Shown here: piece by piece, positions 1 through 6,278 of the stretch
Layout: every line of letters starts with the position of its first letter
How positions within the stretch are numbered: position 1 is the stretch's first letter
Made by a program: the position numbers and the translations under genes
Source: an uncultured Erysipelotrichaceae bacterium
Lineage (GTDB): Bacteria; Bacillota_I; Bacilli_A; Acholeplasmatales; Anaeroplasmataceae
Reading direction: 5' to 3'
NCBI GenBank assembly: GCA_902783745.1
Contig: CACZRY010000116.1
Span: 1 to 9,947, forward strand
Length of the DNA: 9,947 nucleotides
Notes under the pieces: generated by a model
What the model was told of the DNA's origin: nothing
Database searches by the model: none
The model's input: only the letters and a program-made list of their open reading frames with translations

Positions 1-693
1 CCATATATGGATATTATGTCCCATTTCTTTAAATGCAGATTGCATTTCATTAACATATTTAGTTACATCTTCTGTTTTATCTCCAACGAGCTTATTTATA
101 AACTTAATTTTACATATACCATTAATTAATCCAATTAATGCACGACCAAATAATTTAGATGTACCAATTAATATTAATAAAATCATTATTAACATATTAA
201 TACTAAAGCCAACTACTAAGAATATGATAAAATTATCAATACTTGAATATAGTCTATTAAAGTACATAATAACGCAAAATATAGAAACAATATTAAGTGA
301 TATTTGGTATGCAACGAAATTTAGTAATAATTGAGATGTTGAATCAGATAATGTTACATTACATCTTTTTAAAGCGTAAGCCTGAAATGGCTGTCCGCCA
401 GTTGAAAATGGCGTAATTGAATTAAAAAAGAACTCAGAACCGCTAATAAAATATAATTTCAAGAACGGAATATCTTTATATTTTCTTTTAACTAAAATAA
501 CTAAAGATAATTTATATATAAATGCATAAAGTAGTATTAATGCAATGCATAATAAAAACCAAAGAATATTAAAATGTTCTTGGAATATCTTAATAATATT
601 TCCAATATTACCAAGTGATACTAAAACTATTATTAATACAATTAGTATTGCAATTACAAAAATTGACCATCTTACAATTTTCTTTTTTGACAT
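1..693 (-). CDS. Flippase-like / LPG synthase transmembrane-domain protein, N-terminal part (runs off left edge)
   Basis: Integral membrane protein of the lysylphosphatidylglycerol-synthase transmembrane family (UPF0104, flippase-like). The reading frame is open for 231 codons from the ATG at 691-693 to the left edge. Residues 94-104 read TPFSTGGQPFQ, the family's signature. Hydrophobic segments lie at about residues 9-27, 42-68, 120-145 and 150-175, after a short basic N-terminus (MSKKK). Stand-alone members are usually about 320-350 residues, so roughly a third of such a protein would be missing; in MprF the same domain is fused to a C-terminal aminoacyl-transferase, which cannot be checked here. 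Family members are thought to move lipids or lipid-linked substrates across the membrane; the substrate here is unknown. The gene starts 4 nt after the argS stop, and its Shine-Dalgarno (AGAGGA, 705-710) lies inside argS, so it is probably co-transcribed and translationally coupled with argS. No terminator separates the two. Confidence 0.85.
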   Translation of the reverse strand, partial: MSKKKIVRWSIFVIAILIVLIIVLVSLGNIGNIIKIFQEHFNILWFLLCIALILLYAFIYKLSLVILVKRKYKDIPFLKLYFISGSEFFFNSITPFSTGGQPFQAYALKRCNVTLSDSTSQLLLNFVAYQISLNIVSIFCVIMYFNRLYSSIDNFIIFLVVGFSINMLIMILLILIGTSKLFGRALIGLINGICKIKFINKLVGDKTEDVTKYVNEMQSAFKEMGHNIHIW

Positions 694-697
694 AATA

Positions 698-2398
698 CTA
701 CATTTCCTCTAAGTATTTAATTCCTAATAATCTTAAACCTTCATTTAATACAACTCTTACGCTATATGCTAATAAGAAATTAGTATTTCTTGTCTTTTCA
801 TCTTCTACATTAATCTTTTCTAATGAATAGAACTTATTAAAGCTTGATGCTAAATTTAATAAATATTTTGCAACAATTGATGGTGCATATTCTTTTGCAG
901 CAGCTTCAATTTGTGATTTAAATTCACCAACTAATTTTACTAATTCAAAATAATGAGGCTTATCAAATAAAGTTTCATCAATATTATTTGGATCAAATGT
1001 CTTATCTTTTAAGATAGATGCAATTCTAACACCTGTGTATTGTAGATATGGACCTGTTTGTCCTTCGAATTTAACCGCGTTTTCAATGTTAAATTCAATA
1101 TCTAATCCTCTAAAGTTCTTTAAGTCAGCAAATACTACAGCAGCAAGACCAACATTCTTTGCAATTTCTTCTTTATTCTTAATATTAGGATTCTTTTCTG
1201 TAACCTGCTTCATTGCAAGGTTAATTGCATCAGTTAATACATCATATAATAATACAACATTACCTTTTCTTGTTGATGCCTTTTTACCATTTGTTAAATA
1301 AAGACCAAATCCTACATGATGGATATTATCAGAAAAATCATAACCCATCTTAGATACTAATCTCTTTAATTGATCAAAATGAAGCTTTTGTTCATTTCCT
1401 ACAACATATAAAATATCATCAAATTTGTATTCTTTTTTTCTATAGAATACTGCAGCTAAATCTCTTGTAATATATAAAGAACCACCATCGCTTCTCTTTA
1501 TTAATGCAGGTGGCATATCATCACCTAAATCAACAATTTTAGCGCCTTGGTCTTCTTTTAATAAATTCTTATCTTCTAATTCCTTTACAATAGGATCCAT
1601 TTTATCATTATAGAATGCTTCACCATTATAAGAATCAAATGAAACATCTAATAAATCATAGATTTGTTGAGATTCCTTTAAAGATTCTTCTCTAATCCAT
1701 TTCCATAAATCTAAATATTCTGGATTTTTTAATTCCATTTGACGGAATGCTTCTCTTGCCTTATCTTCTAAAGATGGATCATTTAAAGCTTCTTGATGAA
1801 ATTTAACATATAACTTATTTAATTGATTAATAGGATCTTTTTTAATAGCATCAAGGTCGCCCCACATTTTATATGCAACAATCATCTTACCAAACTGTGT
1901 ACCCCAGTCTCCTAAATAATTAATAGAATAAGTATTATAACCACACTTCTTTAAAATAAGCTTTAAAGAATTACCAATCATAGTTGAACGTAGGTGTCCA
2001 ATAGAAAATGACTTTGCAATATTTGGTGAAGAATAATCTAATGTAACATTCTTATTATCACCTATATGGCTTAATCCATAGTTTTCTTTTGATGCATATA
2101 CTTCTTTTAATATCTTATTTGAAACTGCCTTCTTATCAACAAAAACATTAATAAATGGTCCTGTTGGATTAATAGATTCTAATGGTAGATTAAATGACTT
2201 AATAGCTGATACAGCTTCATCTACTACTTCTGGCATTTGACGTTTTAATGTTTTTACAACTAAAAACATAGGTACTGAAATATCACCTAAAGTTGCTTTC
2301 TTAGGTTCTTCAACTACTATATTAATTTCAGTATCATATTTTTCTTTATAATAAGATACTAATTTATTTTTTAATTCCTGCTTAATTTCTTCAATCAT
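698..2398 (-). CDS. argS: Arginyl-tRNA synthetase (ArgRS)
   Basis: Cytoplasmic class I aminoacyl-tRNA synthetase that charges tRNA-Arg with arginine using ATP. At 566 residues it is full length for the family. An N-terminal additional domain (about 1-110) is followed by the Rossmann catalytic core, with the HIGH-type motif SIGHLRST at 132-139, YLGDWGTQFG at 161-170 and the KMSKS-equivalent KASTRKG at 373-379. The C-terminal DALR anticodon-binding domain contains GQTGPYLQYTGVR (446-458) and ends in a typical LRLLGI...EEM tail. The first HIGH histidine is serine (S132); as I recall, other low-G+C Gram-positive ArgRS proteins share this, so it should not imply inactivity. The ATG at 2396-2398 is supported by AGGAGGA at 2404-2410. 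The gene ends in TAG. A terminator-like hairpin (2422-2442) sits 11 nt upstream of the Shine-Dalgarno. A flippase-like gene follows after 4 nt. There is no room for a T-box leader. Confidence 0.97.
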   Translation of the reverse strand: MIEEIKQELKNKLVSYYKEKYDTEINIVVEEPKKATLGDISVPMFLVVKTLKRQMPEVVDEAVSAIKSFNLPLESINPTGPFINVFVDKKAVSNKILKEVYASKENYGLSHIGDNKNVTLDYSSPNIAKSFSIGHLRSTMIGNSLKLILKKCGYNTYSINYLGDWGTQFGKMIVAYKMWGDLDAIKKDPINQLNKLYVKFHQEALNDPSLEDKAREAFRQMELKNPEYLDLWKWIREESLKESQQIYDLLDVSFDSYNGEAFYNDKMDPIVKELEDKNLLKEDQGAKIVDLGDDMPPALIKRSDGGSLYITRDLAAVFYRKKEYKFDDILYVVGNEQKLHFDQLKRLVSKMGYDFSDNIHHVGFGLYLTNGKKASTRKGNVVLLYDVLTDAINLAMKQVTEKNPNIKNKEEIAKNVGLAAVVFADLKNFRGLDIEFNIENAVKFEGQTGPYLQYTGVRIASILKDKTFDPNNIDETLFDKPHYFELVKLVGEFKSQIEAAAKEYAPSIVAKYLLNLASSFNKFYSLEKINVEDEKTRNTNFLLAYSVRVVLNEGLRLLGIKYLEEM

Positions 2399-2421
2399 AT
2401 AAATCCTCCTATATATACAAA

Positions 2422-2442
2422 AACTGAGATTAAATCTCAGTT
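2422..2442 (-). terminator. Hairpin with U-tract between the thioredoxin-like gene and argS
   Basis: A perfect 9-bp stem (AACTGAGAT / ATCTCAGTT) with a 3-nt loop. Read on the minus strand it is followed by T residues, giving TTTTTG at its end. It begins about 16 nt after the TAA of the thioredoxin-like gene and ends just upstream of the argS Shine-Dalgarno. It looks like an intrinsic terminator, but the stem is AT-rich (3 G-C pairs), so it may be leaky and let transcription through into argS. Confidence 0.65.
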
Positions 2443-2457
2443 CTTAATTAGCTATTA

Positions 2458-3174
2458 TTATGCTTTTGAATCAGTTGTAGTTGGTGTTACATTTTTAACA
2501 TCAGCTTCTTCAGAAATTTGATAGCTAAATGCCTTAGAAATGTAATTTGACCAAGAGTATTGAGTAGAATCTGCTTCGTAAGCTTGAGAGTTAAAAATTA
2601 ACTGATCATTCTTAAATACTAATAATGCTGGATATTTTTCTAAGTCAATATCATATGAAGTCTTTAATCCGGCTTCACCAGAATCTGCAACATTATCATT
2701 AATCTTGCGTTCCATAGCTTCAATCTTTTCATGATATTCATAAGTTTCATCATAAGCATTCTTATCTGAATTAGCTGCAATCACGAAATCTGCAGTCATT
2801 AAATAAACTGTTTGAACATAATCATTATCATATACCTTAGATGCTATAGCTGATAAATTTTGTAATGTTGTACCATTATCTAAGGCACCATATAATACAT
2901 ATGTATAACCATTATTCTTTTTCTTTTTTGCTAATTCATCTAATGAAATATATTTATAGCATTGAGTATCTTCAGATAACTGACTATATTCAGTACTATT
3001 ATTTGAATTATAAGTTGCAATAGCTGTATTTAATTCTGATAATAATTTATTTTGTGCAGTAGGTAAGTTTACAATAATTGCAACAACAATTAAAACAACA
3101 ATACCTGCAATTAAGAAAATCAATTCTTTAGTCCAATGAAATTTTTTATTTTTTCTTCTACTTTTTGATGCCAT
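2458..3174 (-). CDS. Membrane-anchored thioredoxin-fold-like protein lacking CxxC
   Basis: 238-residue protein with a very basic cytoplasmic N-terminus (1-16), one membrane segment (about 17-37) and a domain of about 200 residues that should face outside. YTYVLYG (90-96) resembles the thioredoxin strand that leads into the active site, and YPALLVFKNDQLIF (181-194) resembles the strand after the cis-proline (P182). Where WCxxC would be, the sequence is GALDNG; the only cysteine is C72, outside that loop. Redox activity of the usual kind is therefore unlikely, and a binding or structural role is more plausible. The domain assignment is inferred from these two strands and is only moderately certain. 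The C-terminal tail is acidic, then Thr/Ser-rich. The ATG at 3172-3174 follows AAGGAG at 3187-3192, and a strong promoter lies at 3228-3256. It is divergent from glgA and followed by a hairpin before argS, so it may be monocistronic. Confidence 0.8.
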   Translation of the reverse strand: MASKSRRKNKKFHWTKELIFLIAGIVVLIVVAIIVNLPTAQNKLLSELNTAIATYNSNNSTEYSQLSEDTQCYKYISLDELAKKKKNNGYTYVLYGALDNGTTLQNLSAIASKVYDNDYVQTVYLMTADFVIAANSDKNAYDETYEYHEKIEAMERKINDNVADSGEAGLKTSYDIDLEKYPALLVFKNDQLIFNSQAYEADSTQYSWSNYISKAFSYQISEEADVKNVTPTTTDSKA

Positions 3175-3227
3175 ATATTATAATACTCCTTCAAGTAAAA
3201 CAATTTATTATTTAAAATATCTATTTT

Positions 3228-3256
3228 ATTATATCAAAATTAGACCTCCATATCAA
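3228..3256 (-). promoter_or_regulatory. Sigma-A type promoter for the thioredoxin-like gene
   Basis: On the minus strand: -35 TTGATA (3251-3256), a 17-bp spacer and -10 TATAAT (3228-3233). The spacer ends in TGA, which gives an extended -10 (TGnTATAAT). The predicted start is near 3221, giving a leader of about 46 nt that contains the Shine-Dalgarno at 3187-3192. Confidence 0.75.
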
Positions 3257-3312
3257 CAACAAATTTTATATAAAAGAAGCTCTAAAAATATATAAAAATC
3301 ACAATCAAAAAT

Positions 3313-3328
3313 ATGAAAATTTTTTCAT
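3313..3328. repeat. 16-bp inverted repeat upstream of the glgA promoter
   Basis: ATGAAAA-TT-TTTTCAT is a perfect 7-bp inverted repeat with a 2-bp centre, ending 18 bp before the glgA -35. It has the form of an operator for a dimeric regulator. In DNA this AT-rich it could also be chance or act as an UP-like element. Confidence 0.35.
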
Positions 3329-3346
3329 TATTTAAGCCTAGTGCCC

Positions 3347-3375
3347 TTGTTATAGTACCATTTTTAATGTATAAT
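3347..3375 (+). promoter_or_regulatory. Sigma-A type promoter for glgA-glgC
   Basis: -35 TTGTTA (3347-3352), a 17-bp spacer and a perfect -10 TATAAT (3370-3375). The predicted start is near 3382, giving a leader of about 42 nt. The leader holds a weak all-AT hairpin (TTTATTT 3393-3399 / AAATAAA 3403-3409) directly before the glgA Shine-Dalgarno GAGGTGA (3411-3417). Confidence 0.75.
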
Positions 3376-3423
3376 AATTGTATATAAAACAGTTTATTTA
3401 AAAAATAAATGAGGTGAGAAGTT

Positions 3424-4848
3424 ATGAAAGTGTTAATTTGTGCAAGCGAAGGTGCACCTTTTGTTAAAACAGGTGGACTAGCTGATGTTATAGGGGCATT
3501 GCCTATTGCGTTAAAAAACAATGGTATAGATGTTAGAGTAATGTTACCTTATTATAAGAAGATTAAAGAAGCTAACACTGCAAAATATGTAGGTTATGCT
3601 TATGTTAGAATAGGTTCTTCATCAGAATACGTAGGTGTATTTCATGAAAAATCTAAGGATGATATAGATTATTATTTTATTGATTCTGATAGATATTTTT
3701 ATAGAGATAGACCTTATGGATATGGGGATGATGGTGAAAGATTCGCATTCTTCGATTTTGCTGTATTAGAAGCTATAAAGGTAATTGATTTCTTACCTGA
3801 TGTTATACATTGTAATGATTGGCAAACAGGTCTTATTCCTTATATATTAAAATCTAATTATTATGAGCATAAGGAATTTGCAAAAATTAAAACTGTATAT
3901 TCAATTCACAATATCCAATATCAAGGAAACTTCCCTATGGATATTATGAATATATTATTTATGCCTTATTCTTCTTCTTTAGAATTTGGTGGTCAAATAA
4001 ACTTTATGAAAGCTGCAATTATGGAATCTAATGCCATAACAACAGTTTCACCAACATATAAAGATGAAGTGTTAACTGATCAATATGGTTATGGATTAAA
4101 TAATATACTAGGATTAAGATATTTTGATTTCCATGGTATCATTAATGGTATAGATAATATTAAATATAACCCTCAAACAGATAAAAACTTATATAAGACT
4201 TATACTATAAGAACTCATAAGTCTGGTAAGCTTGCAAACAAGCTAGAATTATATAAAGAATTTGATTTAGAGGATAATGATGGACCATTACTTGGATTAG
4301 TATCAAGATTAGTAGATCAAAAGGGTATTGATCTATTAATGCCTGTGTTAGATGATGTATTTAAATACAGTAATGCTAACTTATTTGTTTTAGGCTCAGG
4401 GGACGAAAGATATGAAAATTTCTTTAAGAGTCTAGAAGCAAGATACCCAAGAAGAGTTAGAACATACATAGGATATTCTGATTCTGTTGCACAAAAGGTT
4501 TATGCAGCATCAGATTTATTCTTAATGCCATCTAAATTTGAGCCATGTGGTTTAGGTCAAATGATTGCGATGCGTTATGGTTCTTTACCTATTGTAAGAG
4601 AGACTGGTGGATTAAAGGATTCAGTACTACCATATAATAAATATACTAAGAGTGGTACAGGATTCACATTTACATATTTCATTCCAAACGACCTTAAGGA
4701 AGTTATTTGGTTAGCTATTAATTTATATAATGACAACAAAGATGACTTTGAAGCATTAATAAAGAACGCTATGAATATGAACTATAGCTGGGATAAATCA
4801 GCTTTAGAATATATTGACTTATATCAATTTGTAATTGATAACAAATAG
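3424..4848 (+). CDS. glgA: Glycogen synthase (ADP-glucose, GT5)
   Basis: Transfers glucose from ADP-glucose to the non-reducing end of an alpha-1,4-glucan in the cytoplasm. At 474 residues it matches the usual length of bacterial GlgA. The N-terminal GT-B domain carries KTGGL (15-19, with the ADP-glucose-contacting K15), HCNDWQTG (129-136) and SIHNIQYQG (160-168, H162). The C-terminal domain carries GLVSRLVDQKG (291-301, R295 and K300), KFEPCGLGQM (371-380, catalytic-region E373) and RETGGLKDSV (392-401). All expected catalytic positions are present. The ATG at 3424 follows GAGGTGA with 6 nt spacing. The stop is TAG, and glgC begins 10 nt later in the same operon. The order glgA-glgC, without an adjacent branching enzyme, GlgD or phosphorylase, differs from the larger Bacillus glg operon. 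Confidence 0.97.
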   Translation: MKVLICASEGAPFVKTGGLADVIGALPIALKNNGIDVRVMLPYYKKIKEANTAKYVGYAYVRIGSSSEYVGVFHEKSKDDIDYYFIDSDRYFYRDRPYGYGDDGERFAFFDFAVLEAIKVIDFLPDVIHCNDWQTGLIPYILKSNYYEHKEFAKIKTVYSIHNIQYQGNFPMDIMNILFMPYSSSLEFGGQINFMKAAIMESNAITTVSPTYKDEVLTDQYGYGLNNILGLRYFDFHGIINGIDNIKYNPQTDKNLYKTYTIRTHKSGKLANKLELYKEFDLEDNDGPLLGLVSRLVDQKGIDLLMPVLDDVFKYSNANLFVLGSGDERYENFFKSLEARYPRRVRTYIGYSDSVAQKVYAASDLFLMPSKFEPCGLGQMIAMRYGSLPIVRETGGLKDSVLPYNKYTKSGTGFTFTYFIPNDLKEVIWLAINLYNDNKDDFEALIKNAMNMNYSWDKSALEYIDLYQFVIDNK

Positions 4849-4854
4849 GGAGGA
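4848..4854 (+). promoter_or_regulatory. Shine-Dalgarno that decides the glgC start
   Basis: GGGAGGA begins on the last base of the glgA TAG stop and lies 4 nt before the ATG at 4859. A TTG at 4835 is in frame and would add eight residues. Those codons run through this Shine-Dalgarno and the end of glgA, and TTG has no ribosome binding site of its own, so ATG 4859 is the better start. Confidence 0.85.
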
Positions 4855-4858
4855 TTTT

Positions 4859-6103
4859 ATGGAGACATTAGCATTAATTCTTGCAGGTGGTAGAGGTTCT
4901 AGATTAGATATTCTATCAGAAAAAAGAAGTAAACCTGCAGTACCATTTGGTGGCAAATTCAGAATTATTGATTTTGCATTATCAAATTGTACAAACTCTG
5001 GTATATTCCAGATTGGTATTTTAACTCAATACCTACCATTATCATTAAATGAACATATTGGCGTTGGTAAGCCTTGGGATTTAGATAGACGTGATTCTTT
5101 TGTAACACTTCTTCAGCCATCTAATTCATGGTATATGGGTACTGCAGACGCAGTAAGAAAAAACCTTGAATTCGTTAAGCGTTATGCATCTGAATATGTG
5201 TTAATCCTATCTGGTGACCATATTTATAAAATGGATTATAGAAAGCTTATTGAACAGCATAAAAACACTGGCGCTGATCTTACTATCGCATGTAAGATTG
5301 TACCAATTGAGGAAGCATCAAGATTTGGTATATTAGAGGCTGATGAGACATTAAGAATTAACAAATTCGTAGAAAAGCCTCAACAACCTAAATCAAATAA
5401 AGCCTCTATGGGTATTTATGTATTCTCAACTAAAGCTTTAATTGAACAGTTAGAAAATAATGATGATATTGAAGACCTAGACTTTGGACGTGATATCATT
5501 CCTCATATGATTAAAGATAAAAAAGTTTATGCATATGAATATTATGATTATTGGAAGGATGTAGGAACATATGATTCTTACTTAGAAGCTAACCTAGAAT
5601 TATGCCATGATTCTTCTTTAGACCTATATGATCCTAATTGGAAGATTTATACTAAATCAGAAGATTTACCACCAGTTAAATTTGGTGATAAAGCAAAAGT
5701 AACCACTTCTTTAATTTCAAATGGTTCAAAGATTTATGGTACTGTAGATGAATCTGTATTATCACCTGGTGTTATTGTAGGTGAGGGTTCTATCGTTAAG
5801 CATTCAGTTATCTTAAATGATGTTGTAATTGGTAAAAACTGCATAATTGAAGATACAATTATTGATAAAAATACAGTAATTGGTGATAATTCAATTATAG
5901 GTAAGGGTGATAAATCTATTCCAAATAAAGATAAACCAAAACTTCTTTCAAGTGGTTTAAATGTTATTGGAAAGAAATTAATCCTACCTGAAGGTTTAGT
6001 TGTTGAAAGAAACGTAAGAATCTTCTCTTCACCAAACCCAACTGAAATATCTGATAAGCTAATTCCTGCAGGTACAACAATTAATTCAGCAAAGAAAAAG
6101 TAA
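4859..6103 (+). CDS. glgC: Glucose-1-phosphate adenylyltransferase (ADP-glucose pyrophosphorylase)
   Basis: Makes ADP-glucose and pyrophosphate from ATP and glucose-1-phosphate, the committed step of bacterial glycogen synthesis, and so supplies GlgA. 414 residues. The N-terminal nucleotidyltransferase domain shows LAGGRGSRL (8-16) and KPAVPFGGKFRIIDF (25-39). It also shows WYMGTADAV (91-99), the catalytic LSGD (117-120, D120) and the glucose-1-phosphate-binding FVEKP (170-174, K173). From about 280 to 350 the sequence changes to hexapeptide-type repeats (SPGVIVGEG, NDVVIGKNC, DKNTVIGDN), the left-handed beta-helix typical of GlgC. All catalytic motifs are intact, so it is the catalytic GlgC and not the GlgD-type subunit found beside GlgC in many Firmicutes. 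It is co-transcribed with glgA (10-nt gap), and a strong terminator starts 6 nt after the TAA. Confidence 0.96.
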   Translation: METLALILAGGRGSRLDILSEKRSKPAVPFGGKFRIIDFALSNCTNSGIFQIGILTQYLPLSLNEHIGVGKPWDLDRRDSFVTLLQPSNSWYMGTADAVRKNLEFVKRYASEYVLILSGDHIYKMDYRKLIEQHKNTGADLTIACKIVPIEEASRFGILEADETLRINKFVEKPQQPKSNKASMGIYVFSTKALIEQLENNDDIEDLDFGRDIIPHMIKDKKVYAYEYYDYWKDVGTYDSYLEANLELCHDSSLDLYDPNWKIYTKSEDLPPVKFGDKAKVTTSLISNGSKIYGTVDESVLSPGVIVGEGSIVKHSVILNDVVIGKNCIIEDTIIDKNTVIGDNSIIGKGDKSIPNKDKPKLLSSGLNVIGKKLILPEGLVVERNVRIFSSPNPTEISDKLIPAGTTINSAKKK

Positions 6104-6109
6104 AAATAC

Positions 6110-6131
6110 TGCCACTACTTTAGTAGTGGCA
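6110..6131 (+). terminator. Intrinsic terminator of glgA-glgC
   Basis: A 10-bp perfect inverted repeat (TGCCACTACT / AGTAGTGGCA) around a 2-nt centre, so the outer 8-9 bp probably form the stem. It is followed on the plus strand by TATTTCTTTT. It starts 6 nt after the glgC stop. Read from the other strand it is followed by GTATTTTT, so it may also stop read-through from cshB. Confidence 0.85.
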
Positions 6132-6191
6132 TATTTCTTTTATATTAATAATTCTAAAAATTATTGGTTTTAAAATATATTTATAGCATTT

Positions 6192-6245
6192 AAAAAGAGT
6201 GGATTGTTATAGGCATTTTTCCTGTATCAATACACTCATTTTTTT
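6192..6245. terminator. Second, probably bidirectional terminator between glgC and cshB
   Basis: GAGTG (6197-6201) pairs with CACTC (6233-6237), and after one mismatch ATTG (6203-6206) pairs with CAAT (6228-6231), enclosing a partly paired ATAGG...CC..TAT loop. It is flanked by A5 (6192-6196) on one side and T7 (6239-6245) on the other, so both strands have a U-tract after the hairpin. It suits the convergent ends of glgC and cshB. The remaining 6132-6191 stretch is AT-rich with no gene that I can see. Confidence 0.6.
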
Positions 6246-6278
6246 ATAGACTTAAATCTTAATATTCAAGTATCTTTA

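Noticed and set aside
1..10. CCATATATGG palindrome at the left edge
   Set aside because: It lies within the coding sequence of the flippase-like gene and is short enough to be chance in AT-rich DNA.
120..139. Hypothesis that odd HIGH and KMSKS motifs (SIGH at 132-135, KASTRKG at 373-379, residue numbers) mean a defective ArgRS
   Set aside because: ArgRS commonly has a divergent KMSKS motif, and as I recall serine in the first HIGH position occurs in other low-G+C Gram-positive ArgRS; every other motif is intact and the protein is full length.
1035..1301. Open frame on the plus strand inside argS
   Set aside because: It is antisense to a clearly conserved part of argS, has no ribosome binding site and encodes no recognisable protein.
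2399..2457. T-box riboswitch upstream of argS
   Set aside because: The gap is only about 60 bp and holds one small hairpin; there is no specifier loop or T-box sequence and no room for one.
3282..3521. Minus-strand open frame across the glgA promoter and start
   Set aside because: It overlaps the glgA promoter, leader and N-terminal codons antisense, and its composition is that of translated non-coding AT-rich DNA.
4835..4858. TTG start for glgC, eight codons upstream
   Set aside because: These codons translate the end of glgA and the Shine-Dalgarno itself; ATG 4859 is correctly spaced.
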